NCBI RefSeq assembly: GCF_004339525.1 | Contig: NZ_SMGE01000001.1 | Coordinates: forward strand, 4,588,001 to 4,652,000 | DNA length: 64,000 nt | Source of the DNA: Flavobacterium sp. 90 | GTDB taxonomy: Bacteria; Bacteroidota; Bacteroidia; Flavobacteriales; Flavobacteriaceae | Direction: 5' to 3' | Shown here: positions 46,302-56,300 of the stretch, one piece after another | Layout of the letters: every line of letters starts with the position of its first letter | Position numbering within the stretch: position 1 is the first letter of the stretch | Notes under the pieces: model-generated | What the model saw: the letters and a program-made list of their open reading frames with translations, nothing else | Told to the model about the DNA's origin: nothing | Database searches by the model: none | Position numbers and translations under genes: made by a program

Positions 46302-46337
46302 AATTCTATAGAATTTATAAATATATTTATAAATTTG
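46302..46337 (+). promoter_or_regulatory. Palindromic promoter of the first Cys-Cys peptide
   Basis: Two perfect dyads in series, AATTCTATAGAATT (46302-46315) and TATAAATATATTTATA (46316-46331), abut TAAATTTG (46330-46337), an exact -7 box. The ATG of the peptide is 9 nt later, so the mRNA would be nearly leaderless. Confidence 0.5.
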
Positions 46338-46345
46338 CAATAACA

Positions 46346-46432
46346 ATGAAGAACTATAGTCTATATATCATCCCGTTTATGTGCTGCTCAGAGATATGCT
46401 GCATGTCAAACGATGCGATGAAATGGCGTTAA
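46346..46432 (+). CDS. 28-residue Cys-Cys peptide, candidate leader peptide
   Basis: A short frame starting MKNYSLYIIPFMCCSEICCM and ending KWR. It has four cysteines in a CC-x3-CC arrangement at residues 13, 14, 18 and 19 and three methionines near them. It is preceded immediately by a strong promoter element and followed 33 nt later by an intrinsic terminator, the arrangement of an attenuation leader. It has the same CC at 13-14 as the second peptide at 46523. The coding status is inferred; no such function is known to me for this sequence. Confidence 0.5.
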   Translation: MKNYSLYIIPFMCCSEICCMSNDAMKWR

Positions 46433-46465
46433 TAGAGAAAGTACTTGTTAGTTATTTTTTTTTTT

Positions 46466-46497
46466 AGCCTTTCATGCACCATGAAAGGCTTTTTTTA
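46466..46497 (+). terminator. Intrinsic terminator between the two Cys-Cys peptides
   Basis: AGCCTTTCATG and CATGAAAGGCT (46480-46490) form a perfect 11-bp stem with a CAC loop and seven T residues. It divides the first peptide from the second peptide and glutamate dehydrogenase. Confidence 0.85.
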
Positions 46498-46522
46498 GAA
46501 TTATTAAAAAATTAAAAGATTA

Positions 46523-46597
46523 TGAGATCGAATAGAAACACAAATATTATGATGCAATGCTGTCTGATGAAAATTCCATGTTGGCGAATGCAATAAT
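46523..46597 (+). CDS. 24-residue Cys/Met-rich peptide
   Basis: A frame beginning MRSNRNTNIMMQCCLMKIPC and ending WRMQ, with CC at 13-14, a third Cys at 20 and four methionines after the start. It lies 98 nt upstream of glutamate dehydrogenase. No promoter element was found in front of it, so it depends on readthrough of the terminator. It resembles the first peptide in composition and CC position, which would be unexpected by chance. Possibly another leader peptide. Confidence 0.4.
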
Positions 46598-46695
46598 TAA
46601 GGAAAAAATAAGTGCTTTTTTGAAAAGAATCAGAAAGTGTTTTTAACGAGAAAAAATCTAAATCACACGAACCCAAATTAAAAAAGATATATATC

Positions 46696-47982
46696 ATGAG
46701 TGCAGAAATTATAAAACAGAATCCCTTTCAATCGATGATTGATCGCTTTAATATCGCGGCGAATATTCTTAATCTTGATGAGTCAATCAGGCAAAAGTTG
46801 CAACGTCCGGAAAAACAAATTGTCGTTAATTTTTCTATTACATTAGATAACGGAACAATTCAAAACTTTGAAGGATATCGCGTTATTCACAATACGGCAT
46901 TAGGACCATCAAAAGGAGGAATTCGTTATGATACGGCAGTAAATCTGGATGAAGTAAAAGCTCTTGCAGCTTGGATGACCTGGAAATCTGCGGTTACAGG
47001 AATTCCTTTTGGAGGAGCAAAAGGCGGAATCATTTGTGATCCAAGAACGCTTTCTAAAACAGAATTAGAAAAAATTACAAGAGCTTATACAAAAGCTTTA
47101 GCAGATATTTTTGGACCTGAAAAAGATGTTCCTGCGCCTGATATGGGAACTGGTCCTGACGAAATGGGTTGGTTAATGGATGAATTTTCGTTAGTGCACG
47201 GCAAGACAATTCATGCCGTAGTTACCGGAAAACATTTGCATTCTGGAGGATCTTTAGGTAGAGTAGAAGCAACTGGAAGAGGCGTAAGTATTATCACATT
47301 ATTGGCACTTCAAAAATTAAAACTAAGACCGGCAAGATCTACAGTTGCTATTCAGGGATTTGGAAATGTTGGTTTACATTCGGCTTTGTTTTTGTTCGAA
47401 AAAGGGCTAAAAGTGGTCGCTGTAAGTGATGTTTCTGAAGCTTTCTATAATCCTGAAGGTTTGAATATTCCGGAACTTATCTTGTATTATAATCTAAATA
47501 ATAAAAGCATAAAAGGATATCCAAATTCGGTTGCTATAAAACACGAAGATTTATTGCTTTTGGATGTTGATGTCTTAATTCCTGCTGCAAAAGAAGATGT
47601 AATTACGCAAAAGAACGCTAACGATATTCGTGCAAAAATTATTGTTGAAGGTGCAAACGGTCCCGTTTCATCTGATGCTGATAAAATATTACATGAAAAT
47701 AATGTTTTGGTAATTCCGGATATTTTGGCAAATGCGGGCGGAGTTACAGTTTCTTATTTTGAGTGGCTTCAAAATTCGCTTTTAGAATCATGGAGAATTC
47801 ATCAGATTAATACACGTTTGGAGGATATTCTTGAAAAAGGTTTCGAAACCGTTTTTAGAACTGCACTTAAACATGATGTTACGCCGCGTATTGCCGCTTA
47901 TATTATCGCTTTGAAAAAAGTAGCCGAAACTCAAGCTGTAAAAGAAGTAGCGCTTGAAGCGCCAAAATACAGACAGAATTAA
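46696..47982 (+). CDS. gdhA: Glu/Leu/Phe/Val dehydrogenase (glutamate dehydrogenase type)
   Basis: A 428-residue hexameric-type dehydrogenase. The N-terminal ELFV domain has GGIRYDTAVNLDEVKALAAWMTWK and the catalytic Lys block PFGGAKGGI, then PAPDMGTGPDEMGW. The Rossmann domain has IQGFGNVG (about 219-226) and EGANGP. The length matches the NAD-type family (410-430) rather than the longer NADP form. It interconverts glutamate and 2-oxoglutarate plus ammonia. A terminator follows. The 470-bp upstream region carries two tiny Cys-rich peptides and an attenuator-like hairpin, an unusual context for this gene. Confidence 0.93.
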   Translation: MSAEIIKQNPFQSMIDRFNIAANILNLDESIRQKLQRPEKQIVVNFSITLDNGTIQNFEGYRVIHNTALGPSKGGIRYDTAVNLDEVKALAAWMTWKSAVTGIPFGGAKGGIICDPRTLSKTELEKITRAYTKALADIFGPEKDVPAPDMGTGPDEMGWLMDEFSLVHGKTIHAVVTGKHLHSGGSLGRVEATGRGVSIITLLALQKLKLRPARSTVAIQGFGNVGLHSALFLFEKGLKVVAVSDVSEAFYNPEGLNIPELILYYNLNNKSIKGYPNSVAIKHEDLLLLDVDVLIPAAKEDVITQKNANDIRAKIIVEGANGPVSSDADKILHENNVLVIPDILANAGGVTVSYFEWLQNSLLESWRIHQINTRLEDILEKGFETVFRTALKHDVTPRIAAYIIALKKVAETQAVKEVALEAPKYRQN

Positions 47983-48008
47983 AATTAAGTTTTTAAAATA
48001 TAAAGATA

Positions 48009-48060
48009 ATTTTCATTGGTTATTATTCTGATAGAGGGTTGATAATCAATGAAAATGTCT
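48009..48060 (+). terminator. Intrinsic terminator of the dehydrogenase gene
   Basis: ATTTTCATTGGTTAT and ATAATCAATGAAAAT form a 15-bp stem with one G-T pair and an 18-nt loop, followed by GTCTTTTTC. Confidence 0.75.
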
Positions 48061-48125
48061 TTTTCTTAGTTTTAGAATGAATCGAATAGGAGTTTTTTAT
48101 GAATCAAAAAAAGTAATTTTTAAAA

Positions 48126-49349
48126 ATGGAACATATTAATTTTCTTGCCTTTGCAATGCCCGCTTTTTTCCTGTTTTTATTTCTGGAATATACATTGGCA
48201 CAACGAAAAGAAAGACCTGAAATTTTCAATTATGAAAGTTCTGTTTCAAATATTAGTATTGGTATTGCTGAAAGGTTAATTAACTTATTTATCGCTGCCA
48301 GTTTTTATCAGCTATATTATTTTATCTATAATAATTATCGAATTTTTGACATTCCAAGTAATGTTTTTGTTTGGATAGGATTAATACTCGCAACAGATTT
48401 TGTTTGGTATTGGTACCACAGATTGGGGCATGAAGTCAATTTTTTCTGGGCAGCACATATTGTACATCATCATAGCGAAGAATTTAATTTTACGGCAGCA
48501 GCCAGAATCACCACTTTTCAGGCAATTATCAGAACCGGATTTTGGTGTGTTTTGCCTTTTGTTGGTTTTCATCCTGCAATGGTAATTACGATGTTAATTG
48601 TTCATGGTGCATATTCCTTTTTTACACATACACAGCTTATTGGAAGAATAAAATGGCTGGAATATGTTTTTGTAACGCCTTCCGTTCATGGAATTCATCA
48701 CGCTTCTGATGAGAAATATTTAGACAAAAACTACGGCGATATGTTCACTTTTTGGGATCGTATTTTTGGAACTTTCCAGGAAGAAGAAGAAAGACCAAAA
48801 TATGGATTAACGCATCCGCTAAAGAGTTACAGTTTCTTATGGCAGCATTTTCATTATTACTTTGAAATTTACGAATTATGGAAACGTTCCAGTGGATTCA
48901 AAGCCAGATGGAAAGCTGTTTTTGGAAGTCCGGCACATATGGATCAGGATATTCGTCCAATATTAGAAAAGCGCTTTTTGCAGGATAAAGCAAATCCACA
49001 TCAAAGGCTTAGATTCCGAAATTATCTTTATATACAATTAGGATTATCGACTTTGGTTTTAACCGTTTTTACCTATTATTTTGATCTGTTGAATGTTCTT
49101 GATAAGGTTTTTGTGCTTTCGGTTATTTTGATAACACTTGTTAATTGCGGCGCTCTATTAGAACAACGAAAATGGATGTATTATCTTGAATATGGACGCA
49201 TTTTTATGATTACAACTTTCTTTTTATATCAGGAAAATATGTTCTCGTTTTTCTTTGTTCCGTTGGCGATTATGATTTTTGTAGAGCAATTATTCTCCCT
49301 CGGAAAAAGATATCAAAACGTAATCCTTCAATTAGAAACCTCTGAATAA
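48126..49349 (+). CDS. Sterol desaturase / fatty acid hydroxylase family protein
   Basis: A 407-residue inner-membrane protein with four to five N-terminal hydrophobic segments and a non-haem di-iron His cluster: YHRLGHEVNFFW, HIVHHHSEEFN and HGIHHASDEKYLDKNYG. These are the eight-His motifs of the fatty-acid hydroxylase superfamily. The catalytic region is around residues 100-215; the remaining C-terminal part (about 300-400) is again hydrophobic. Possible activities include hydroxylation or desaturation of fatty acids, hopanoids or carotenoids, or alkylglycerol cleavage; which one is not readable. It is monocistronic, bounded by a terminator and a palindromic repeat. Confidence 0.9.
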   Translation: MEHINFLAFAMPAFFLFLFLEYTLAQRKERPEIFNYESSVSNISIGIAERLINLFIAASFYQLYYFIYNNYRIFDIPSNVFVWIGLILATDFVWYWYHRLGHEVNFFWAAHIVHHHSEEFNFTAAARITTFQAIIRTGFWCVLPFVGFHPAMVITMLIVHGAYSFFTHTQLIGRIKWLEYVFVTPSVHGIHHASDEKYLDKNYGDMFTFWDRIFGTFQEEEERPKYGLTHPLKSYSFLWQHFHYYFEIYELWKRSSGFKARWKAVFGSPAHMDQDIRPILEKRFLQDKANPHQRLRFRNYLYIQLGLSTLVLTVFTYYFDLLNVLDKVFVLSVILITLVNCGALLEQRKWMYYLEYGRIFMITTFFLYQENMFSFFFVPLAIMIFVEQLFSLGKRYQNVILQLETSE

Positions 49350-49352
49350 TAT

Positions 49353-49587
49353 TTTTGGCCCGCGGATTATGCGGGTTTAGCGGATTGTCGCAGATTTTTT
49401 TATCATTTAAGCTGTGACAAAAAAAGTTAGCCCCGAATTCACGAATTATTGTTACATCTGCGTGTATAAAATTCGTGAATTCGGGGCTAACTTTTTTAAC
49501 TTTTACTCGGTTCCTAATGTCATACAAATTAATAAAATAAAAAAATCTGCGACAATCCGTTTTATCTGTTCAATCCGTGGGCAAAAA
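49353..49587. repeat. Nested double palindrome (families C-like)
   Basis: Outer arms (about 49353-49403 and 49537-49587) carry CCCGCGGATT, GCGGATTGTCGCAGATTTTT and the complementary AAAAATCTGCGACAATCCG, CAATCCGTGGGC. Inner arms (49420-49447 and 49470-49497) are exact for 28 nt, including GTTAGCCCCGAATTCACGAA. The gap holds one palindrome completely inside the other. Confidence 0.88.
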
Positions 49588-49589
49588 AA

Positions 49590-51188
49590 TTAGATAGTTT
49601 TTATCGCCATAATCTTCTCTTCAAAAGTATCTTTAAAATCAGATTTGCTTTTAATTCTTGTTTTATATGTATAAATTGTAGCCACAGAAAGTTCGAGAAA
49701 TTCGGCCATTTGACTGCTGTCCTGAATTCCTAATCTGTACAAAGCAAAAATGCGAAGTTCAGTGTTTAAAAGTTCTCCTTTTTTGACAATACATTTGTGA
49801 TCATTCGGGAATAAATGATTGAAATCTGTGACAAATGTTGGAAATAACTTTAGGAAGATTTCATCAAATTGATGAAAGAGATTTTCTCGTTCTTCTTTTA
49901 CATTATAACGTTTTAAACTCGCAATAACTTCATCTGTTTTCTTGGTGATGATTTTGTGTAAAGTACTTTTCTGAATATGATCTATTTTATTGATGAAAGC
50001 CGAAGTTGCCTTGATAAAATACGTAATATATTCTTCCTTAATCGCATTTGCTTCACTTAGACTTATGTTCATTTCCTGAAGTTGCGCGTATGACGAAGCC
50101 ATTATTTTTCGGGCTTTATTTCTTTCTTTTAATTGTTTGAAAATGATAATCGAGAACAAAACGATAATTATAGTAAGTATCGTCAATAGAATAATGATGC
50201 GTTCAAGTTTATCGTTTTTTTCTTTTACGTTATTCAATTGCGCTTTTTCGATAATTGGTAATATCGACGAAATTTCAATTTTGCGATGTCTTGCATTATA
50301 AAATGTTGCATCATCCATGGCAATGTTAATATACTCATTTGCCTTGTCGAGATAACCCATTTTAAAGAGTTCGTTGGCAAGATTTCTAAGCGCAACGGTT
50401 TCTTTAGTTGCATTTTTAACATCGGCAATTGCGGCGAGTGCCAGATATTGAATGGCTTTTTTGGTGTATCCGCGTTCCGAATAGATATAACCTAAACTAG
50501 AAGTTGCTATTCCATAATAATCCGGAGGCAAATCATAATTATTAATCCAATAACTAAAAGCAAATTCGGCGCCACGCCAATCTTGTTGTTTGAGGCGTTT
50601 TAAACTTTCGGCAGCCCAATATTCGTTTGTATTTGTGCCAATTAATTCCAGCGCTTTTTTCAGAAAGTGATTTCCTTGTTGTACATAATGAATATTAAAG
50701 CGTTGATCTTTATTGTAATCGGCAAGATCATAATAAGCGCGGGCTTTTATGGAATAATATTCGAATTTGTGTTTCTGATCGAGTTTTTGATCGTCAATAA
50801 CGTTCAAAGTATCAATTGCTTCTTTGAACAATCCGGACGAGAGTAAAACGAAACCTTCTTTAATTCGGCTTTTAGCCAAATATTTAGGATCTTTTAAAAC
50901 GATTGCTTTTATTTTGGCTTCTTCCAGATAGTAATAGGCAGAATCATATTTAAAAGATTTATATTCTTCGAATAAAGACATATAGGTATTGTACAACTGC
51001 TCGTTGTTTTGACTTACCGTAAATTTTGAAACATTTCTCTTTAATGCTTCAATTTTATGATACTTCTGTTTTAAGTACACATCTTTTTTGAGTAGTACTT
51101 TATCTAATTCTTCTAGAACAGGATTTGTCTCTTTCGCAGTAAGAGAAAAACCCGCAATGAAAAAATATAGAATTAATATTTTTTGCAT
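49590..51188 (-). CDS. TPR / LuxR-type membrane regulator (DUF6377-like)
   Basis: A 532-residue protein on the minus strand. After a signal-like N-terminus (ending TAK near 19) come TPR-like helices (about 60-310), one transmembrane segment at 331-350, a coiled coil (about 352-390), and a C-terminal LuxR-type HTH (about 465-525, [26 protein letters not shown]). Regulators of this topology sense a periplasmic signal and control the adjacent locus. It is transcribed divergently from the DUF5004/SusC/SusD operon starting at 51661. Its promoter is a textbook TTG-N20-TAAATTTG. Confidence 0.88.
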   Translation of the reverse strand: MQKILILYFFIAGFSLTAKETNPVLEELDKVLLKKDVYLKQKYHKIEALKRNVSKFTVSQNNEQLYNTYMSLFEEYKSFKYDSAYYYLEEAKIKAIVLKDPKYLAKSRIKEGFVLLSSGLFKEAIDTLNVIDDQKLDQKHKFEYYSIKARAYYDLADYNKDQRFNIHYVQQGNHFLKKALELIGTNTNEYWAAESLKRLKQQDWRGAEFAFSYWINNYDLPPDYYGIATSSLGYIYSERGYTKKAIQYLALAAIADVKNATKETVALRNLANELFKMGYLDKANEYINIAMDDATFYNARHRKIEISSILPIIEKAQLNNVKEKNDKLERIIILLTILTIIIVLFSIIIFKQLKERNKARKIMASSYAQLQEMNISLSEANAIKEEYITYFIKATSAFINKIDHIQKSTLHKIITKKTDEVIASLKRYNVKEERENLFHQFDEIFLKLFPTFVTDFNHLFPNDHKCIVKKGELLNTELRIFALYRLGIQDSSQMAEFLELSVATIYTYKTRIKSKSDFKDTFEEKIMAIKTI

Positions 51189-51246
51189 GTTTTGGTTTGG
51201 TTTAAGATAGTTGGTGGTTCTTTTTTGAGTTAATTCGTTTATAAGT

Positions 51247-51277
51247 CAAATTTAGTCTAAGAGTTGATGATTAACAA
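51247..51277 (-). promoter_or_regulatory. Promoter of the divergent regulator
   Basis: Minus-strand TTG (51277-51275), 20-nt spacer, TAAATTTG (51254-51247). The divergent 470-bp region up to 51660 is AT-rich; a TAGTTTCG at 51607 is the only plus-strand -7 candidate I see for the polysaccharide operon. Confidence 0.7.
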
Positions 51278-51660
51278 CTTTTAAAATAGGTAACTTCTTT
51301 TTAAAATGCTTCTAAAAAGGGAGTTAGGTTCGTGAAAAAGGTTTTGAAATGTTAAAAGTGGTTTAGTAACTTGCAATTATACAATAAAAAGCTAATAAAT
51401 ATATGTATAGTGAAAAAAATATCTAATATAATTTTCATATTGTCATTTTTACCATTAATTATCTGCTTTTTTTATCTAAACAGTACCTTGATTTTTACAT
51501 ATTTCTTAAAAATTTAAATATTTGATTATTAGGTTTTTATGTTTGTTTTTACCTGAAATACATCTTGATTTTTCGCAGATTCTTTTTTTTAGATTTATTT
51601 AACATCTAGTTTCGTGCTGTCCTTTTAAAGGGATAAAAAACTAACAAAAACCACAATTTT

Positions 51661-52185
51661 ATGAGATGTAAAAGTATTTATTGGTTAGCTGTTATTATGT
51701 GTCTATTTGCCATTGGCTGCGACAATACAGATGACGGAAGCTACGTTGCTCCAATTACCATTTATGAGAAAGTAAATGGAAACTGGGGATTAACAAATTT
51801 GAAGATGGTCGATGAATTTGCGAAGGCAAATAAGATCGAGCCAAGCGAACAAACCTTGAACACCTGGTTTAACTACGAAGATTTTAAAATTAAATTTAGT
51901 GTAGACGAAAAAAACAATCCAACGAGTTATGAGGTTACAGGAGATGTTCCGCCATTATTTGCTCCAAAAGGATATTGGCAATTAAGTACAGCTTTTCAAC
52001 CAACAACCGGAGGCGGACCTACAAAAATCTATTTGTATAGTGACGCTCAAAAAACTCAAAAAACAGATGAACTTGTATTGACTTCTACGCCGGGTAAAAG
52101 TGGTGAAATGGAGTTTCAATTGGTGCACTCTTCTGGAGGATCGCCGTTCGTGTCTTATGTATTCAAATTTAATGCTATTAATTAA
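51661..52185 (+). CDS. DUF5004-like lipoprotein
   Basis: A 174-residue lipoprotein (C20 in FAIGC). The mature part starts DNTDDGSYVAPITIYEKVNG, followed by NWGLTNLKMVDEFAKAN and beta-strands to the end. It resembles DUF5004 proteins that often open alpha-glycan utilization loci in Bacteroides; I place it there by pattern and position only. Likely a surface-exposed binding or accessory lipoprotein. It is 8 bp upstream of the next gene, hence one operon. Confidence 0.7.
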   Translation: MRCKSIYWLAVIMCLFAIGCDNTDDGSYVAPITIYEKVNGNWGLTNLKMVDEFAKANKIEPSEQTLNTWFNYEDFKIKFSVDEKNNPTSYEVTGDVPPLFAPKGYWQLSTAFQPTTGGGPTKIYLYSDAQKTQKTDELVLTSTPGKSGEMEFQLVHSSGGSPFVSYVFKFNAIN

Positions 52186-52193
52186 AAAGTAAT

Positions 52194-53276
52194 ATGAAAA
52201 AATTTCTATATACAATCTTACTTGCCCTTTTGATGGCCCCAAATTTTATGAAGGCGCAAGAAGCTGCTGGATCTGTGGGTCCAATATCATCGTTTCCTGT
52301 CGTTTACAAATATGATGAAAAAGTTACTTGGTATTTTGATCTTTCAGGAACCACATTTGCAGAAACCGAAGATCTTTATATCTGGATTTGGTCACCATCT
52401 GAACCAGATGCAGGAAACTGGGAACATTCTTCAGACTTTGCAAAACTACATTATGAAGGTGATAAAATTTGGAGTTTTACTTTGACTCCAACACAATATT
52501 TTTCTAAAACCCCAGATGAAATTGCAGCAAGTGCAGGATTTTGGTTTCGTTTAAAAAACAAAAACGGATCTAAACAAAGCGAAGTGGCAAATGTGCCATA
52601 CACTGATTTTTCATCATTTTACACGGCGAATGAGCTGATCAGAGCTTATCCAACAAAACCAACTATTGATAAAGGTGTAAGTATCTTGTTCAATGCCAAC
52701 CTGGCTCCGGGATTTGCAGGCGCTACAAGCGTACACATGCATAGCGGATTGAACGATTGGGATATTCAACAAATGTATGAGGCTTCTAAACCGGATATTG
52801 CAGAAAAAACAAAACTGAAAGATTTAGGAAACGGTTTTTACAAAATGGATTTAGTTCCAAAAGATTATTACAATGCGCCTGATGGTTACGAGATGAAAAA
52901 CTTAGTTTTCCTGATGGTAAAAGACAATTGGGCAGGAACGATTCCTGATCAGGTTTTATATGCAGGAGCTTATGTACCGCCACCAGCACCGGTTTTTGGA
53001 TTTTTCCCTTTACAAATTAGTCAAAAAGATTTTCTTGGAATGTCAAGAAAAAACAATGAGTCGGGTGTGAACAAATTAATCTATACAATAACTGCCGGAA
53101 GTAAAGTAATTACTGGAGAATTTGTAGGAGGAACGGCTGAGATAAAAGGATTTGTCAATTTGGTTTCTGAGCTTAATGGTCTTCCAAATCTAACTGAAAT
53201 TCATGTTTTGGTAAAAGACAACAAAGACAAAACAATTTCGGATACAACGATGCCTCTTAAAACTTTAGACAAATAA
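52194..53276 (+). CDS. Probable surface glycan-binding protein (DUF4961-like)
   Basis: A 360-residue secreted protein (signal peptide ending KAQ) with two beta-sandwich-like domains. The first runs to about 150 and contains VTWYFDLSGTTFAETEDLYIWIWSPSEPD, a pattern seen in starch- or glycan-binding folds. The second is about 160-260 with INDW-like LNDWDIQQ, followed by a Pro-rich spacer (YVPPPAPVFGF) and a final domain. No lipobox is seen, so it may be anchored through SusC/D or secreted. Its position before SusC suggests the SGBP role; the ligand is not known. Confidence 0.65.
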   Translation: MKKFLYTILLALLMAPNFMKAQEAAGSVGPISSFPVVYKYDEKVTWYFDLSGTTFAETEDLYIWIWSPSEPDAGNWEHSSDFAKLHYEGDKIWSFTLTPTQYFSKTPDEIAASAGFWFRLKNKNGSKQSEVANVPYTDFSSFYTANELIRAYPTKPTIDKGVSILFNANLAPGFAGATSVHMHSGLNDWDIQQMYEASKPDIAEKTKLKDLGNGFYKMDLVPKDYYNAPDGYEMKNLVFLMVKDNWAGTIPDQVLYAGAYVPPPAPVFGFFPLQISQKDFLGMSRKNNESGVNKLIYTITAGSKVITGEFVGGTAEIKGFVNLVSELNGLPNLTEIHVLVKDNKDKTISDTTMPLKTLDK

Positions 53277-53305
53277 TTCACTATCAAATTTAAACATCAG
53301 ATATA

Positions 53306-56300
53306 ATGAATAGTAAAAATAAAAAAATAGTCCTACAGCAAATGTGGACTACTAAATCGCTGGTATTCATGATTTTCATGCTTTTTCTTTCGGCAGGAAT
53401 GTTTGCTCAGGGAAAAAAACATGTGTCAGGAACCGTTTATGACAATACCGGAAATGTATTGCCGGGAGCTTCTGTTCTGGAAACCGGAACCAGAAATGCT
53501 ACGACTACAGATTTCGACGGAAAATTTGTGCTGGATGTAGCCGTAGGAGGTTCGATTGAAGTTTCTTTTATTGGATCTACAACTCAAAAAGTTCAAATTA
53601 CCGAAGCTACAAAACCAAATATAGATGTTCGTTTGCAAAATGATGGATATCAGCTGGCAGAAGTTCAGGTAGTTTCTGTGGGATACGGAACGCAAAAGAA
53701 AGCAGATTTAACGGGTGCTATTTCTTCGCTTAAAGCGGATGATTTAGTAAAAGGAACAATCTCTTCTACAGAACAGGTTTTGCAAGGAAAAGTTGCGGGA
53801 TTAAATATAATTCGTCCTTCGGGAGATCCTGCTGCGGGTTCTACAATTCGTTTACGTGGAGGAACTTCGCTTACAGCAAGCAACAGCCCGTTAATCGTTG
53901 TTGATGGTATTGCAGGAGTTGATATTAACGTGGTTCAACCATCAGATATTAAATCTATTGATGTATTAAAAGATGCTTCGGCGACAGCCATATACGGATC
54001 AAGAGGAGCAAACGGAGTTATTATCATTACTACAAAATCAGGAACAAAAGGTGTTTCTGTAGTGTATAGTGGTTTATCAAGCATAGGTTATGTGGCTGAC
54101 AATTTAGATCTTTTATCAGCAAATCAATGGAGAGGATATGTTCGCAACAGCGGAAATAAAGATGCAATTGATTATGGCGGAAATACAAACTGGCAGAAAG
54201 CAGTCGAGCAAACGGCAATTTCGCAATCACATACTTTGAGTATTAATTCTGGTAAAACGGATAGCGGTTTCAGAACTTCACTTTCGTATTTAAATAATGA
54301 AGGAGTTATCAAATCTACAGGATTAGAAAGATTAAGTGGAAACGTAAGTGCTTATCAATATCTTGGCGATAATAAAGACGTGAAATTTGATATGGGTTTA
54401 TTTGCTAATGTTGACAAATGGCATCCATTAGATTACAGAATTTTTGAACGTACTTATAATCTAAATCCAACAATTCCGGTTTATGATTCTAACGGGAAAT
54501 TTACATCTGTAGCGGGAACTATTTATGAGAATCCGGTTGAGATTTTAACAAACAGAACTGTTGATAATGAAAGACACAGATTATTAGGATACTTTAAAAC
54601 GGAGGTTAAATTTCTGCATGATTTTACTGCTGTAGGTAATATTTCATACGAACATAATGCGGTAAAAGGAAGTACTTACAAACCAAGTTACGCCGTTATG
54701 GAAGGTATAACTGAAAATGGTTATGCGCAAAAAACATACGCAGAATATGCAAATGCACAAGGGGAACTTTATGTAAATTATAATAAAGTAATTGACAAAC
54801 ACACGATTGGAGCTCTTGCAGGATATTCGTATTTAGAGAATATTTATGAAGGTTTTGGAGCGCAACGTAGTGGTTTCGTTACAGATGCTTTTAGTTATAA
54901 CAACTTAGGTGCAGGTTACAATTATCGTTTAGGAGATGTTTATTCTTATAAAGGAAAATCTGATTTAGTTTCGTTTTATGCTCGTGCAAATTATTCTTAT
55001 GACAGCAAATATTTGTTGACTGCAACTGTAAGACGTGATGGTTCAAGCCGTTTTGGAGATAACAATAAATGGGGAACATTTCCATCTGCATCTGCGGCAT
55101 GGAAAGTTTCGAGCGAAGAATTTATGAGCGGAACAAAAGGCTGGTTAGACAATTTGAAATTAAGAGTTGGTTATGGTGTTACCGGAAATCAGGACGGAAT
55201 TGGTGAGTACAAATCACTTTCTATTTTAGGTGTTGGAAACGATAGTTACTACGATCCGAAAACTGGAACATGGAGTTTGGCTTATTCGCCAAAACAAAAC
55301 CCAAATCCTGATTTGAAATGGGAATCAACAAGACAATTGAATATTGGTGTAGACTTTAGTTTATTTAATAGAATTACAGGATCATTCGAATATTATTCTA
55401 AAGACACACACGATTTATTATATACTTACGAAGTGCCACAACCTCCTTATTTAGTTGGAACAATGTTGGCAAACGTTGGACAAATGTCGAATAAAGGAGT
55501 TGAACTTACGTTGAATGCAGACATTATCAAAGGAGATAAATTTTCTTGGAATGCTAATTTGACTTTAGGACATAACGTTCAAAAAATCGAAAAACTTTCA
55601 AACCCAACTTATAAAACTGATGTTATCTATAGCGGATCATTACACGGATTAGCAGGAATGTCAGGACAATACTCTCAAATTATTGCCGAAGGATATCCTG
55701 TTGGAACATTCTGGGGTTATAAAAATGCGGGACTTGATGCAAATGGTAAAATTCAATACTATAATGCAGCGGGAGCTGTAGTTCCTGAAAGTGCTTTAGT
55801 AGATGCTGATAAAACAGATTTAGGAAATATTCAGCCTGATTTGACTATGGGTATTGGAATGAATTTTACTTATGGAAATTTTGATCTTGGAGTTTCCGGA
55901 TACGGAATGTTTGGTCAAAAAGCTTTAAACGCTACAAACATGATGTTGAACGATCCTAACAGATTGCCAAGTTTCAACGTGCCGGATGACTTCTTAAATA
56001 GTGGAATTAAATCAGCTCCAAAGTATTCAGATTACTGGATCGAAGATGCTTCATTCTTTAGACTTCAAACACTTTCTGTAGGTTATACAATGCCATTGAG
56101 ATCAAAATCTTCAAAATTGAGAGTTTACCTTATGGGAGAAAATCTATTTGTAATTACAAGTTATAAAGGTGTAGATCCTGAGATTGGTTTAAATGCACAA
56201 GATGGTGCAGATCAAACAGGTTTGGCAGCTCCGGGAATTGACAAGTATAACAATTATCCTAGACCAACGACAATTTCTGTTGGATTAAATTTCACGTTTA

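Noticed and set aside
53426..53695. Minus-strand 89-codon frame inside susC
   Set aside because: Shadow of the SusC frame without promoter or family similarity; the same holds for the other antisense frames within glycoside hydrolase genes.
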